Positions 1 through 9,500 of a stretch of 64,000 nucleotides of DNA are shown one piece after another. How positions within the stretch are numbered: the first letter of the stretch is position 1; each line of letters opens with the position of its first letter. A model generated the notes under the pieces. The model saw only the letters and a list, made by a program, of their open reading frames with translations, did no database searches and was not told where the DNA came from. Position numbers and translations under genes: made by a program. This stretch comes from CAIQPV01 sp963719855 (lineage in GTDB: Bacteria > Pseudomonadota > Gammaproteobacteria > Burkholderiales > Gallionellaceae), in contig CAVRDK010000004.1 of the NCBI GenBank assembly GCA_963719855.1, positions 620,001 to 684,000 on the forward strand, given 5' to 3'.

Positions 1-135
1 TTCCCGGAGGGATTTCCGGCGGTTCTTGAGCAGTTACGCGCCTTGGCGCAAAAAGATCCCGCGCACTTCGCCGCTCTGTTAGAATTTGCGCCCAAAAAAT
101 ACGAGGAGTATCAACTTGCAGTTCATACAAAATAA
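1..135 (+). CDS. possible 3' end of an unidentified upstream gene
   Basis: Frame 1 is open from the left edge to a TAA at 133-135, about 44 codons, and has a plausible amino-acid mix with many Ala, Leu, Glu and Lys. It would overlap the start of the rhodanese gene by about 20 bases, as coupled genes often do. I do not recognise the product. Chance openness over this length is quite possible, so this is only a weak call. Confidence 0.2.
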   Translation, partial: FPEGFPAVLEQLRALAQKDPAHFAALLEFAPKKYEEYQLAVHTK

Positions 136-526
136 TATCTGGTTAGTGTTAATGGCGGTCAGCAGCGGCATGATGCTGCTATGGTCTTTTGTGGGCAACC
201 GCCTGCGCGGGGTGAAGGAAGTGGACAACGCCGGAGCCATGCAATTGATCAACCACAAAAATGCATTGATTCTGGATGTCCGAGAAGAAATTGAATTTAA
301 AACAGGCCATATCCGGGGCGCAAAGCTGCTTCCGCTCGGCAAGCTCAAGGAACGCATCGGTGAATTGGAGCGCTACCGCGAGCAGCCCATCGTGGTTGTT
401 TGCCGTAGCGGACATCGCTCGGCCTCGGCATGCGCGTTGTTGGGCAATCGCGAGTTTGGGCAGGCGTACAACCTGTCGGGGGGTATGATGGCTTGGCAGA
501 AGTCAGATTTGCCGGTGGAAAAGTGA
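116..526 (+). CDS. membrane-anchored rhodanese-like protein (YibN type)
   Basis: Rhodanese-fold sulfurtransferase anchored in the inner membrane. I chose the TTG at 116 because GAGGAG lies at 103-108, 7 bases upstream; a TTG at 86 is also in frame. An N-terminal hydrophobic segment (about residues 6-22) is followed by a single rhodanese domain. The active-site loop reads CRSGHRS, with the catalytic Cys, and the domain opens with the usual ILDVRE. The order rhodanese, grxC, secB, gpsA matches the yibN-grxC-secB-gpsA cluster of E. coli and other Proteobacteria, which is strong support. The physiological sulfur acceptor is unknown. Confidence 0.85.
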   Translation: MQFIQNNIWLVLMAVSSGMMLLWSFVGNRLRGVKEVDNAGAMQLINHKNALILDVREEIEFKTGHIRGAKLLPLGKLKERIGELERYREQPIVVVCRSGHRSASACALLGNREFGQAYNLSGGMMAWQKSDLPVEK

Positions 527-542
527 AGGCTGGAGCCGTGAA

Positions 543-812
543 ATGAGTTCAAACGTGCTGATGTATTGCACCGAGGTGTGTCCATATTGTGTGCGTGCCG
601 AACAATTATTGCGCTCTAAAGGCGTGGTGAAAATCGAGAAGATACGTGTAGACCTGCAACCGGAGTTGCGTGTTGCGATGATGGAAAAGACCAAGCGGCG
701 CACCGTGCCGCAGATATACATCGGCACTCGCCATGTCGGCGGCTATGACGATCTTGCGGCGCTGGAACATAGTGGCGAATTGGCCAAGCTATTGGCGGGT
801 AATTATAATTAA
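543..812 (+). CDS. grxC: glutaredoxin 3
   Basis: Small 89-residue thiol-disulfide oxidoreductase that uses glutathione as reductant in the cytoplasm. The redox motif CPYC is at residues 13-16. The cis-proline motif TVPQIYI and the glutathione-binding GGYDDL motif follow at the expected spacing, and length is normal for the family. It starts 16 bases after the rhodanese stop, so the two are probably cotranscribed, and its position before secB is the conserved arrangement. Confidence 0.95.
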   Translation: MSSNVLMYCTEVCPYCVRAEQLLRSKGVVKIEKIRVDLQPELRVAMMEKTKRRTVPQIYIGTRHVGGYDDLAALEHSGELAKLLAGNYN

Positions 813-890
813 TATGCCTATGAACAATTTTCAGCTTGGCACTATTTTCGGATGTCTGTGAAACGTATAGCCGGGTACCGAACGAAGGCA

Positions 891-921
891 GTAGGATGGG
901 TGAAGCGTAGCGTAACCCATC
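891..921 (+). repeat. small intergenic inverted repeat
   Basis: A hairpin with arms GATGGGT (895-901) and ACCCATC (915-921) lies around a GCGTAGCG-containing loop, in the 190-bp gap between grxC and secB. A related unit with the same TAGGA start and the same GCGTAGCG loop lies at 2962-2991 after gpsA. It looks like a dispersed small palindromic repeat of this genome. It could act as a weak attenuator ahead of secB, but has no T-tract. Confidence 0.55.
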
Positions 922-1001
922 AATGCCACTATCAAAGCTAAAACGATGGGTTACTGAAAACCATTTAGAGGCATAATAATTAAAAACTTGAGGACAAAAT
1001 A

Positions 1002-1472
1002 ATGAACGAAACAGCGACATCCCAACAACCGATGTTTAACATTGAAAAGTTATATGTGAAAGACTTGTCGCTGGAAATTCCTCATGCCCCTGGAATTTTT
1101 CTGGAACGCGAACAGCCGCAGATCGAGTTGCAATTAAATACCCAATCGGCAAGCATCGGTGAGGGAGTGTTTGAAGTTACTATTACCGTTACGGTCACTG
1201 CCAGGCTGGCGGAAAAAAATCAGGTGATGTTCCTGATCGAAGCCAAGCAGGCTGGCGTCTTCCAATTGCGTAATCTGCCGCCGGAAGAACAGGAAACGGT
1301 GCTGGGTATTGTTTGCCCCAACATTCTTTACCCCTATCTCAGGGAAGTGGTGTCTGATGTGGCGGTTCGTGCCGGATTTGCGCCGGTGCTGCTCAACCCG
1401 ATCAATTTCGAGGCGCTGTACCAGCAACAGAAACAACAGCAGGTAGATGTTGCGTCCGTTACTACGCATTAA
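1002..1472 (+). CDS. secB: protein-export chaperone SecB
   Basis: Cytosolic tetrameric chaperone that keeps preproteins unfolded and hands them to SecA. At 156 residues it has normal length and shows the family core: KDLSLEIPHAP near residue 21, a beta-rich middle, and the signature CPNILYPYLREVVSD about two thirds along. The C-terminus is Gln-rich, where many SecB proteins have a flexible tail. It is transcribed with grxC and gpsA in the usual cluster. Confidence 0.96.
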   Translation: MNETATSQQPMFNIEKLYVKDLSLEIPHAPGIFLEREQPQIELQLNTQSASIGEGVFEVTITVTVTARLAEKNQVMFLIEAKQAGVFQLRNLPPEEQETVLGIVCPNILYPYLREVVSDVAVRAGFAPVLLNPINFEALYQQQKQQQVDVASVTTH

Positions 1473-1474
1473 AA

Positions 1475-1969
1475 ATGTTCCCCCTTCGACGCCGCTCAGA
1501 ACAGGCCCTGTCCAGATTCAGGACAGGGATTCGAACTGTGCTCGTTTTTTTCATTGCGGTGCTGGCGGCAACGGTTTCCGCTCATGCAGCAGATTACGTC
1601 TCAGTAGCGGATAGTGCCACCGTCCTTTACGACGCCCCCTCGCTCAAGGCGAAAAAGATATTTGTGGTCAGCCGCTATTTGCCGCTGGAGCAGGTGGTCA
1701 GTCTGGATAATTGGGTCAAGGTGCGCGACAGTTCCGGCGGCTTGGCCTGGATTGAAAAACGGGCCTTGAGCAACAAGCGCTTTGTGGTGGTGACGGTTGC
1801 GCTTGCCGCCATGCACCAGACGCCTGATGAAAAGACTGCTGTGGTCGCTCAGGTGAAACAGCAAGTAGCGCTGGAACGGTTGGAAAACACTGGAACAGGT
1901 TGGCTCAAGGTGCGTCATCTGGATGGTGCGACAGGCTACGTTAAATCCACCGAAGTGTGGGGAGACTGA
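1475..1969 (+). CDS. exported protein with two bacterial SH3 domains
   Basis: 164-residue protein starting 2 bases after secB. An N-terminal signal peptide (Arg-rich n-region, hydrophobic stretch about residues 22-37, cleavage probably after AHA) sends it to the periplasm. Two SH3 type-3 units follow, each with the WVKVRD or WLKVRH pattern and a closing GxAW or GYV motif. Such domains usually bind cell-wall peptides. Its TGA overlaps the gpsA ATG, giving translational coupling. Homologues between secB and gpsA are common in betaproteobacteria; the specific role is unknown. Confidence 0.8.
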   Translation: MFPLRRRSEQALSRFRTGIRTVLVFFIAVLAATVSAHAADYVSVADSATVLYDAPSLKAKKIFVVSRYLPLEQVVSLDNWVKVRDSSGGLAWIEKRALSNKRFVVVTVALAAMHQTPDEKTAVVAQVKQQVALERLENTGTGWLKVRHLDGATGYVKSTEVWGD

Positions 1970-2955
1970 TGAATATCGCGGTGCTGGGCGCGGGAGCTTG
2001 GGGCACCGCGCTTGCCATCAGCTTATCGCCGCGCCACCGCGTCACACTGTGGGCGCGCGCTGCGGAGCAAGTCGCTGCGATGTCCGCCAGCCGTTGCAAC
2101 CTGCGCTACCTGCCGGAAATCCCGCTACCGCAGGAATTGCATCTTACCTCTGACCTGAATGCCGCGCTGGCTGATGCCGAATTGATATTGGCTGTCGTGC
2201 CAATCTCCGCGCTGCGCGCAACTCTGTGTCGTATCGCAGAGCTGCCTGTGCCTATCCCGGTGATCTGGGCGTGCAAGGGCTTCGAGGCAGGCACCGCGCA
2301 ATTGCCGCATCAGGTGGCTGAGGAAACTCTGCCGCAAAACTTCCTTCGTGGTGTGCTGTCCGGGCCGAGCTTCGCGCTGGAAGTGGCGCGCGGCCTGCCC
2401 ACCGCGCTGACGCTGGCCTCCGTCGACGGCGAGTTCGCGCGGCAGACGGCGCAAAGCCTGCACCATGCGCGCCTGCGTATCTATTCCAGCACCGATGTGG
2501 TCGGGGTCGAGGTGGGGGGGGCAGTCAAGAACGTATTGGCCATCGCGGCCGGGATCTCAGATGGTCTTGGCTTCGGGCACAACGCGCGCGCCGCGCTGAT
2601 TACGCGCGGCCTGGCAGAGATGGCACGGCTGGGGTTAAAACTGGGCGGCAGTGCGGAAACTCTGGGCGGGCTGTCCGGCGCGGGCGATTTGATTTTGACC
2701 TGCACCGGCGATTTATCGCGTAACCGCCGGGTCGGCATGTTGCTGGCGCAACAACAGGCGTTGCCGGACATCCTGCGCCAACTCGGCCATGTGGCGGAAG
2801 GCGTCTATACCGTGCGCGAAGTGCATCAAATGGCGCAACGGTTAAGTGTAAAAATGCCGATCTGCGCGGCGGTTTATCGCGTGCTGTATGAACAGGTTCC
2901 TGCGGCAAACGCGGTGGAAGCTTTGCTCAATCGTTCGCCGAACACCGAATTCTGA
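1969..2955 (+). CDS. gpsA: NAD(P)-dependent glycerol-3-phosphate dehydrogenase
   Basis: Reduces dihydroxyacetone phosphate to sn-glycerol 3-phosphate for phospholipid synthesis. The start at 1969 gives the Rossmann motif GAGAWGT right after MNIAVL; an upstream in-frame ATG at 1957 would overlap the SH3 gene further and is less likely. CKGFE, the LSGPSFA segment, the catalytic Lys in GGAVKNV and the GLSGAGDL(I)LTC motif are all present. Length (328 residues) is normal. The ATG overlaps the upstream TGA, so translation is coupled. Confidence 0.96.
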   Translation: MNIAVLGAGAWGTALAISLSPRHRVTLWARAAEQVAAMSASRCNLRYLPEIPLPQELHLTSDLNAALADAELILAVVPISALRATLCRIAELPVPIPVIWACKGFEAGTAQLPHQVAEETLPQNFLRGVLSGPSFALEVARGLPTALTLASVDGEFARQTAQSLHHARLRIYSSTDVVGVEVGGAVKNVLAIAAGISDGLGFGHNARAALITRGLAEMARLGLKLGGSAETLGGLSGAGDLILTCTGDLSRNRRVGMLLAQQQALPDILRQLGHVAEGVYTVREVHQMAQRLSVKMPICAAVYRVLYEQVPAANAVEALLNRSPNTEF

Positions 2956-2961
2956 ATTACA

Positions 2962-2991
2962 GTAGGACGGAAAAGCGTAGCGCCTTCCGCC
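2962..2991 (+). repeat. small intergenic inverted repeat, second copy
   Basis: Shares TAGGA and the GCGTAGCG loop with the unit at 891-921, but the arms differ (GGACGGAA against TTCCGCC). Compensating arm changes around a constant loop suggest a maintained hairpin family. It lies just after the gpsA stop and may help 3'-end formation. Confidence 0.5.
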
Positions 2992-3353
2992 AGATTTAAG
3001 GCACTTTCAAAACGCCGGTCACAGTGATCTCCTCAATTCGTTTGAAACCCGCACCAGTGTTAACCTTACGTCATGTAACGGGGGAGTAATGGGGGAATAG
3101 GTTTATTCTCTCTGAAAATATAAGGTATTGATGCGAGTTGACTCAATGCGGGATAAAATTTGCTTGGCTTAATCGCAAGTAAGGGTTGTTACCTCTGAAT
3201 ATTTCGTTATATGTGCGTTACCGTACAAATGAACAATCCGGGTTCATGATAAAACGCCTATGGGTTTTCCGTGCTTAATTGTATGACAGTATAGGAACCC
3301 TGCTTTGGTCTTGTACTTACAACCCATTCGTTATTTTTTGAAAGTTAATCGCC
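2992..3353. other. intergenic region upstream of gspG
   Basis: No credible gene is seen between gpsA and gspG. The stretch is AT-rich toward gspG and must hold the promoter of the pseudopilin operon. I see TTGACT-like and TATAAT-like pieces, but no pair with clear 17-bp spacing that I would defend. It contains an odd G-rich run near 3080-3100. Confidence 0.5.
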
Positions 3354-3818
3354 ATGCAAAATACTCTCATTTCTTCCACGCGTCGTTCGTGTGCAGGTTC
3401 TAAAGCACGTGGGTTTACCCTCATCGAAATCATGGTGGTAGTCGTCATCATGGGCATTATGGCCGCCCTGATCGTTCCCAAGTTGATGGGACGTACCGAT
3501 GACGCGCGCATCATCGCAGCCAAACAGGACATTGCCACATTGATGCAAGCTCTCAAGCTGTATAAGCTCGATAATCATCAATATCCGACCACCGATCAGG
3601 GTTTGCAGGCGCTGGTTGCCAAACCGACTACAGGCCCCGCCGCCGACGGCTGGAAAACTGGCGGTTATGTTGACAAGCTGCCGAAAGATCCGTGGGGCAA
3701 TCCCTATCAGTATCTGTCTCCCGGCATCAAGGGTGAAATCGACGTTTTTTCGCTGGGTGCAGATGGGCAACCGGGAGGTGTCGGTAACGATGCCGATATC
3801 GGATCGTGGGATCTGTAA
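3354..3818 (+). CDS. gspG: type II secretion major pseudopilin GspG
   Basis: Forms the body of the periplasmic pseudopilus of the type II secretion system. A 20-residue positively charged leader ends in Gly20. Prepilin peptidase would cut Gly20/Phe21, and the conserved Glu lies at +5 (GFTLIEIM). The GspG signature continues with DDARIIAAKQDI and a calcium-site C-terminal region (DPWGNPYQYLSPG, then a GADGQPGG motif). 154 residues is typical. The following four genes overlap or abut, forming gspGHIJK. Confidence 0.95.
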   Translation: MQNTLISSTRRSCAGSKARGFTLIEIMVVVVIMGIMAALIVPKLMGRTDDARIIAAKQDIATLMQALKLYKLDNHQYPTTDQGLQALVAKPTTGPAADGWKTGGYVDKLPKDPWGNPYQYLSPGIKGEIDVFSLGADGQPGGVGNDADIGSWDL

Positions 3819-4318
3819 TCAAGCATTCTTCGCACGTTCATCGGAACGCGAAATATCGGCGACTGCCGCACGGGTTCACGCTGCTTGAGTTGCTGGTGGT
3901 GATGGTGATCGTCGGTATCACGCTTGGTGCGGTGTCATTCAATGCGATGCCGAGTGATCGCCAAGTATTGCAAAACGACGCGCAACGGATCGCGCTGCTG
4001 TTGCAACTGGCGCGCGATGAGGCGATTGTGCGCAACCGCCCGGTCGCATTTGAGGCGGAAGCCGACAGTTACCATTTTCTGTTACGCGAAGATAAAACCT
4101 GGCAAATTCTCCAGAATGATGAATTATTGCGCGAGCGTAAATTCAAACACTCGCCGGTCACGTTCTCGATTACCCCGTCATTGACAGAGCAGACTCTTCC
4201 GCTGCGCATCGTCTTTGGTCGCGAACCGGTCGACAAACCTTTTGTCCTTACGCTTAGCGTCGGTGATGCGCAAATTGCAATCCACGCCGATGGTATCGGA
4301 CACTTTGTGGTGGAATAA
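3806..4318 (+). CDS. gspH: type II secretion minor pseudopilin GspH
   Basis: 170-residue type IV-like prepilin. The start used is GTG at 3806, which overlaps gspG by 13 bases; no ATG lies closer to the prepilin site. The leader ends at Gly23, then FTLLELLVVMVIVG with Glu at +5. The GspH/FimT-type body follows, with LLQLARDEAIVRNRPVAF being characteristic. It forms part of the pseudopilus tip or its link to the shaft. Confidence 0.88.
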   Translation: MGSVIKHSSHVHRNAKYRRLPHGFTLLELLVVMVIVGITLGAVSFNAMPSDRQVLQNDAQRIALLLQLARDEAIVRNRPVAFEAEADSYHFLLREDKTWQILQNDELLRERKFKHSPVTFSITPSLTEQTLPLRIVFGREPVDKPFVLTLSVGDAQIAIHADGIGHFVVE

Positions 4319-4319
4319 C

Positions 4320-4700
4320 ATGAGACGGTCTTTACGTCACAGCGCAGGTTTTACATTGCTCGAAGTCATGGTGGCATTGGTCATTGTTGGCACGGCATTG
4401 AGCGCCAGTCTGCGTGCGATCAGCAGTTTGACGCAAAACAGCAGTGACTTGCGCGCTTCGATGATGGCGACTTGGTCGGCAGAAAACCGACTATCGCAAA
4501 TCCGTCTGTCTCATCAATGGCCGGAGTTGGGTCAGAGCAATTTCGATTGTTCGCAAGGCGATTTGCATCTGATGTGCGAAGAAAACGTGCTTACCACACC
4601 AAACCCCTTCTTCCGCCGCGTCGAAGTCAGCGTCTTCGACGCGCAAGATTCCGGACGGCGCATCATCAAGCTGACTCAGGTGGTCACCAATGCACAATAA
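4320..4700 (+). CDS. gspI: type II secretion minor pseudopilin GspI
   Basis: 126 residues from the ATG at 4320, one base after the gspH stop. The short leader ends at Gly10 and is followed by FTLLEVMVALVIVGTALSA with Glu at +5. GspI is the core of the GspI-J-K tip complex. The gene overlaps gspJ by 11 bases. An upstream in-frame start would extend it into gspH and is rejected because it would bury the leader. Confidence 0.88.
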   Translation: MRRSLRHSAGFTLLEVMVALVIVGTALSASLRAISSLTQNSSDLRASMMATWSAENRLSQIRLSHQWPELGQSNFDCSQGDLHLMCEENVLTTPNPFFRRVEVSVFDAQDSGRRIIKLTQVVTNAQ

Positions 4701-5343
4701 CAGCATTGCGCGCGCGCCTAAGCACAAGGGCCTAACCCTGGTCGAGCTACTGGTCGCCATCAGCGTGCTCGGATTCGTCGCGGTACTCGGCTGGCGTGGA
4801 CTTGATGGCATCGTGCGGGCGCGCGTCGCGCTCACCAGCGACCTTGAACAGACGCGTGGAATGCAGCTCGCCTTCGCCCAGTTGCAAAGCGATTGCGCGC
4901 ACCTGGCCAATCCCTCCACCCTGCCGAACAGGGTGCCGCTCGACGCTGGGCAAGGGCGGCTCACGCTGGTGCGCACGGTGTTTGCCGACAACCAGCCGTC
5001 ACGTCTGCAAGTCATTAGCTATCGAGTCAAGGACGGTGTGCTGACACGTCGCGAATCGGCTGCGACGCGCGATTTGAGGGAGCTGGATACCCAGTGGCTG
5101 ACTGCCGAGAACGATACCGATACAAGTCAGGCAGTGGCGCTGCAATCGGATGTGGCCGCGCTGACGCTGCGGCTATGGCTTAGCGACGGCAGTGGCTGGC
5201 GCTCAGACATCAGCGCGCCAATAGCTGCTTCTGCTGTCGTCGCAACTGTGACTCCTCCGCTAGCGACCGGACTGGAAGTCACAATGCAACTGCGAGGGCA
5301 GAATACCGGTATGCTGAAGATATTCATGCTGGGGGCAGTGTGA
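4690..5343 (+). CDS. gspJ: type II secretion minor pseudopilin GspJ
   Basis: 217-residue prepilin with leader ending at Gly14 and hydrophobic helix LTLVELLVAISVLGFVAVLG. The long globular domain with LTLVRTVF and YRVKDGVLTRRE matches GspJ. It is one of the three tip-complex subunits. Its stop overlaps the gspK GTG start, so translation is coupled. Confidence 0.88.
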   Translation: MHNNSIARAPKHKGLTLVELLVAISVLGFVAVLGWRGLDGIVRARVALTSDLEQTRGMQLAFAQLQSDCAHLANPSTLPNRVPLDAGQGRLTLVRTVFADNQPSRLQVISYRVKDGVLTRRESAATRDLRELDTQWLTAENDTDTSQAVALQSDVAALTLRLWLSDGSGWRSDISAPIAASAVVATVTPPLATGLEVTMQLRGQNTGMLKIFMLGAV

Positions 5344-6347
5344 AAACCACCCATGAACCTCAAGCTGGTGTAGGTCAGGCTTCAGCCCGACAAGTCGGGC
5401 TGAAGCCTGACCTACATAAACAACGCGGTGTCGCGGTGATCATCGCGCTGTTGCTGACGACGCTGGCGATCACCATTGTCGCCAGCCTTTTCTGGCAGCA
5501 GCAAGTGCAAGTGCGCTCAATTGAGAATCAACGCCTGCAGTTGCAAAAACAATGGGTACTGCTCGGCGCGATTGATTGGGCCAGCCTGATTCTGCGCGAG
5601 GATGCGAAATATTCGAGCACCGATACTCTGGATGAACCGTGGGCGGTTCCTCTCGCGGAAATGCGACTCGACCAATATGTTGAAAATGGCCGCGCCGATG
5701 CTGATGTCGCCGATACAACCTTATCGGGCAGCATCAGCGATGCTCAAGCACGTTACAACCTGACCAACCTATGTCCTAATGGAATCATCGACCCCGTCGA
5801 GGTCGCCGCTTTCCAACGCTTGCTCAATAATGTCCACCTCGATCCGGCCTTGGCGCAGGTAGCTGCCAATGCGATGGCGGCTGCGCAAAATATTCCGGTA
5901 GCCAACACTGCAAGCGTCAACAATCAATCCGGACCGCAATCCATGAATTTTACTCAAGTGGATGATTTGCTCGCCGTGCCGGGCTTTACCCCGGAGATGC
6001 TCGACCAGTTGAAAGATTTTGTGATCTTTCTGCCGCACGCCACGCCAGTCAATGTGAACACCGCACCGGCAGAGGTATTGTCAGCCAGAATCAATGGGCT
6101 TGCGCTTGCCGATGCGGCCACACTGGTGACCAGTCGCAGCACCTCCAGTTTTCGCGACATCCCCGACTTCGCCAACCGCTTACCGGGAAATCCTCTTACC
6201 GCATTAGCCAGCACAGTATCGGTCATGACCAATTATTTTTTGGTCAGTGGTAAAGTACGCATGAGCCGGGCAGGGCTGGAAATGCAGGCGTTGATCGAGC
6301 GCAATGGCACTACCCCCACCAAGCTGATTTGGATTAGGGAGTATTAA
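5340..6347 (+). CDS. gspK: type II secretion minor pseudopilin GspK
   Basis: 335 residues, the size of GspK, the capping subunit of the pseudopilus tip. The start is GTG at 5340 within the gspJ stop. The prepilin site is QRG/VAVIIALLL at Gly30, without the +5 Glu, as is usual for GspK. The alpha-helical insert (VNVNTAPAEVLSARI) is typical. The leader is about 20 residues longer than usual because a 46-base palindrome (5370-5415) lies in it, in frame. No gspL, M, C, D, E or F is seen here, so the assembly platform must be elsewhere. Confidence 0.9.
   Translation: MKTTHEPQAGVGQASARQVGLKPDLHKQRGVAVIIALLLTTLAITIVASLFWQQQVQVRSIENQRLQLQKQWVLLGAIDWASLILREDAKYSSTDTLDEPWAVPLAEMRLDQYVENGRADADVADTTLSGSISDAQARYNLTNLCPNGIIDPVEVAAFQRLLNNVHLDPALAQVAANAMAAAQNIPVANTASVNNQSGPQSMNFTQVDDLLAVPGFTPEMLDQLKDFVIFLPHATPVNVNTAPAEVLSARINGLALADAATLVTSRSTSSFRDIPDFANRLPGNPLTALASTVSVMTNYFLVSGKVRMSRAGLEMQALIERNGTTPTKLIWIREY
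5370..5415. repeat. perfect 22-bp-arm palindrome inside gspK
   Basis: The left arm 5370-5391 and right arm 5394-5415 are exact reverse complements (22 of 22) around a 2-base loop, beginning GTAGGTCAGGCTTCAGCC. It encodes about 15 residues of the cytoplasmic leader of GspK without breaking the frame. It looks like an inserted palindromic repeat element of the kind normally found between genes. Confidence 0.9.
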
Positions 6348-6519
6348 CGTAAAACCATACAACGAGCCTGGTGGGGTGATGCTAACGGATTATTTTTGAT
6401 GAATTAGTCAGTTGGCCATGCGAAGCTGTTTGCCAAGTCAGTCGACCGCCATGCAAAGCGATTTTTCCGGACATGTTTAGAGGTTTCTTTATTCCAAGCG
6501 AGCCAAGCGGATGCAATAC

Positions 6520-9500
6520 TCAAGCCGTATAGCTGATGCACACGTTTTGCGCACCCAGAAATTTATTTAACCCATCCATCAAGTCGCTGTGCAGTGTGAC
6601 TCTCCACTCTTCGCCCAGCTTCAGTTGGGCGTCAGCTATGAGATTACGGTAGCAGATCACCACCGGACATTTTCCATCACGGTAAGGGGTGAGCAATTCT
6701 TTCAGGTGTGTCACGCTGATGCGGTTGCCCGAAGCAACGCCAAGCTCAAGATGTTTGGCGAAAGTGGAACGCGCCGAAGCTAAGTCGAGCAGTTCGTCCG
6801 CAGTCACCCGCATGTTGCCGGAATATTCATCCAGGCTGGCCTTGCCGCGCACGATCAGTAATTCATCCTCGCGTATCCACGGTCGGCTGGCCTCAAAGAT
6901 TTCGTTGAACACGGTCACCTCGATTTGCGCGCTGCCATCGTCCAGCGTCACGATGGCCATACGTCCGCGCCGCGTCTGCTGGATGCGCACGCCGGACACG
7001 ATGCCTGCCAGCACCACCTGCACCCCGCTGTTGCGTCTGCCATTGCCATTGTTGTTGCCGCTTTGCCCGACGAGTTGCGGCGTCACGTCAGTGAGCTTAA
7101 GCTTAATAAACTGCGACAGTTCCGCCGCATATTCCTGATAGGGATGGCCGCTGAGGTAATAACCCAGCGCGAGTTTTTCTTGCTGCAATTGTTCGCGCAC
7201 CGACCAGCGCGCCACATCGGACAGAATCACCGGCATGGACACGCTTTCATCGTCGCCGAACAGGCTGTTCTGATTGGCCGCGCGCGCCTGCTGTTCGGCG
7301 CTGCCCAGCGCCGCATCCAGAGAAGCCATAAGTTGGTGACGGTGATCCGAGATGAAATCGAATGCGCCGCCACGTATCAGCGCCTCGATCGCGCGGCGGT
7401 TCACCACGCGCTTGTCCACGCGACGGCAGAAGTCGAACAGGTCGCGGAACGGCCTTTCTTCGCGTGCCTTAACGATGCTGTCGATGGCGGCTTTGCCCGT
7501 ACCCTTGATTGCGCCGAGGCCGTATGCAACGGTTTTTTCGTCCGTCGGCGCGAAACGGTAGCCGGATGAATTGACATCCGGCGGCAGGATGCGCACATCC
7601 TGCGCCAGCGTGTCGAGGTAGGCGATGTGTACCTTGTCGGTGTTGTCCATGTCCGAAGACAGGGTGGACGCCATGAACGCCGCCGGGTAGTGCGCCTTGA
7701 GATAAGCGGTCTGGTAAGACACCAGCGCATAGGCGGCAGAGTGCGACTTGTTGAAGCCGTAACCGGCGAATTTCTCCATCAGGTCGAACAGCAGCGTCGC
7801 CAATTTTTCGTCGACGCCGCGTTTGACCGCTCCGCTCACAAAGAGGCCACGCTGCTGCGCCATTTCGTCGGCATTTTTCTTGCCCATCGCGCGACGCAGC
7901 ATATCGGCGCCGCCCAGCGAATAGCCGCCGATAATTTGCGCGATCTGCATCACCTGTTCCTGATACACGATCACGCCGTAAGTCGGCGTCAGCGAGACTT
8001 CCAGGTCGGGATGGAAATATTCTGCCTTGGCGCGCCCGTGTTTGCGGTTGATGAAGTCTTCCACCATGCCCGATTCCAGCGGCCCCGGACGGTACAACGC
8101 GACCAGCGCCACGATGTCCTCGAAGGTATCCGGTTGCAGGCGTTTGATCAGATCCTTCATGCCGCGCGATTCCAGCTGGAACACGGCGGTGGTGTTGGAG
8201 GCTTTGAGCAGACCGTAGGTCGCGCGGTCGTCGAGAGGGATGGTCTCTATGTTGAAAGATTCCTGCTGCGGCATCTCCCTCACATATCTCACCGCCCAAT
8301 CGATGATGGTCAGCGTGCGCAGTCCCAGAAAGTCGAATTTCACCAAGCCGATTTTTTCTACATCGTCTTTATCCAATTGGCTGACCGTGCTGTCGCTACC
8401 TTCGGCGCAATACAGCGGGCAGAAGTCGGTGAGCTTGCCCGGCGCGATCAGCACGCCGCCTGCGTGCATGCCGACGTTACGCGTCAAGTCTTCCAGCCGC
8501 CCGCCCAGCTCCAGCAATTCTTCCACGCCTTCTTCGCTATTGATAATCGCGTTGAATTCCGGCTCCAGCTCGCGCGCTTTTTTCAGCGATACCGGCTTCA
8601 CGCCTTCCAGCGGAACCAGCTTGGAAAGCCGGTCGCACAGTCCATAAGGAAAATCCAGCACGCGCCCGACATCACGGATCACCGCCTTGGACGCCATGGT
8701 GCCGAAAGTGGCGATCTGCGACACGCTTTGCGCGCCGTATTTATCCCGCACATGCCCGATTACAAGTTCGCGCCCATCCTGGCAGAAGTCCACGTCGAAG
8801 TCGGGCATGGATACGCGCTCGGGATTGAGGAAGCGCTCAAACAGCAGTGCATAGCGTAGCGGGTCGAGATCGGTGATGCGGAGGCTGTAGGCTACCAGCG
8901 AACCCGCGCCCGAGCCGCGCCCCGGGCCAACTGGTACGCCGTTGGGGAATTCTTCGGAGCGGTATTCCTTGGCCCAGCGAATGAATTCCGCCACGATCAG
9001 GAAGTAGCCTGGGAAGCCCATTTTTTGGATGGTTTCGATTTCAAAAGCGAGGCGCTCGGCATATTCCTGCATCTTTGCCGCGCGCTCGGTTTCGTCCGGG
9101 AACAACTGCACCATGCGCTCTTGCAAACCCTGCTCGGATTCCGTGCGCAGGAAATCGTTCAGACTCACGCCGTTGGGCGTGGGAAAATCCGGCAAATGCG
9201 GTTTGCCCAGATTCAGAGTGAGGTTGCAACGCTTGGCGATTTCCACGCTGTTTTGCAATGCTTCCGGCAGGTCGGCGAACAGCGTCGCCATCTCGGCCTG
9301 CGTCTTGAAATACTGCTGTGCGGTGAAATGGCGCACGCGCCGCTTGTCATTCAGCACATAGCCTTCGGCGATGCACACCCGCGTCTCATGCGCCTTGAAA
9401 TCGTCTATGCTGAGAAACTGCACCGGATGCGTTGCCACCACCGGCAGACCGAGTTCCGCCGCAAGTTGCAGGGTTTCGCGCAGATGCGCTTCCTCGCGCG

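Noticed and set aside
7627..8859. Long plus-strand open frame of 410 codons inside dnaE
   Set aside because: Antisense of highly conserved polymerase sequence; composition is typical of a shadow frame.
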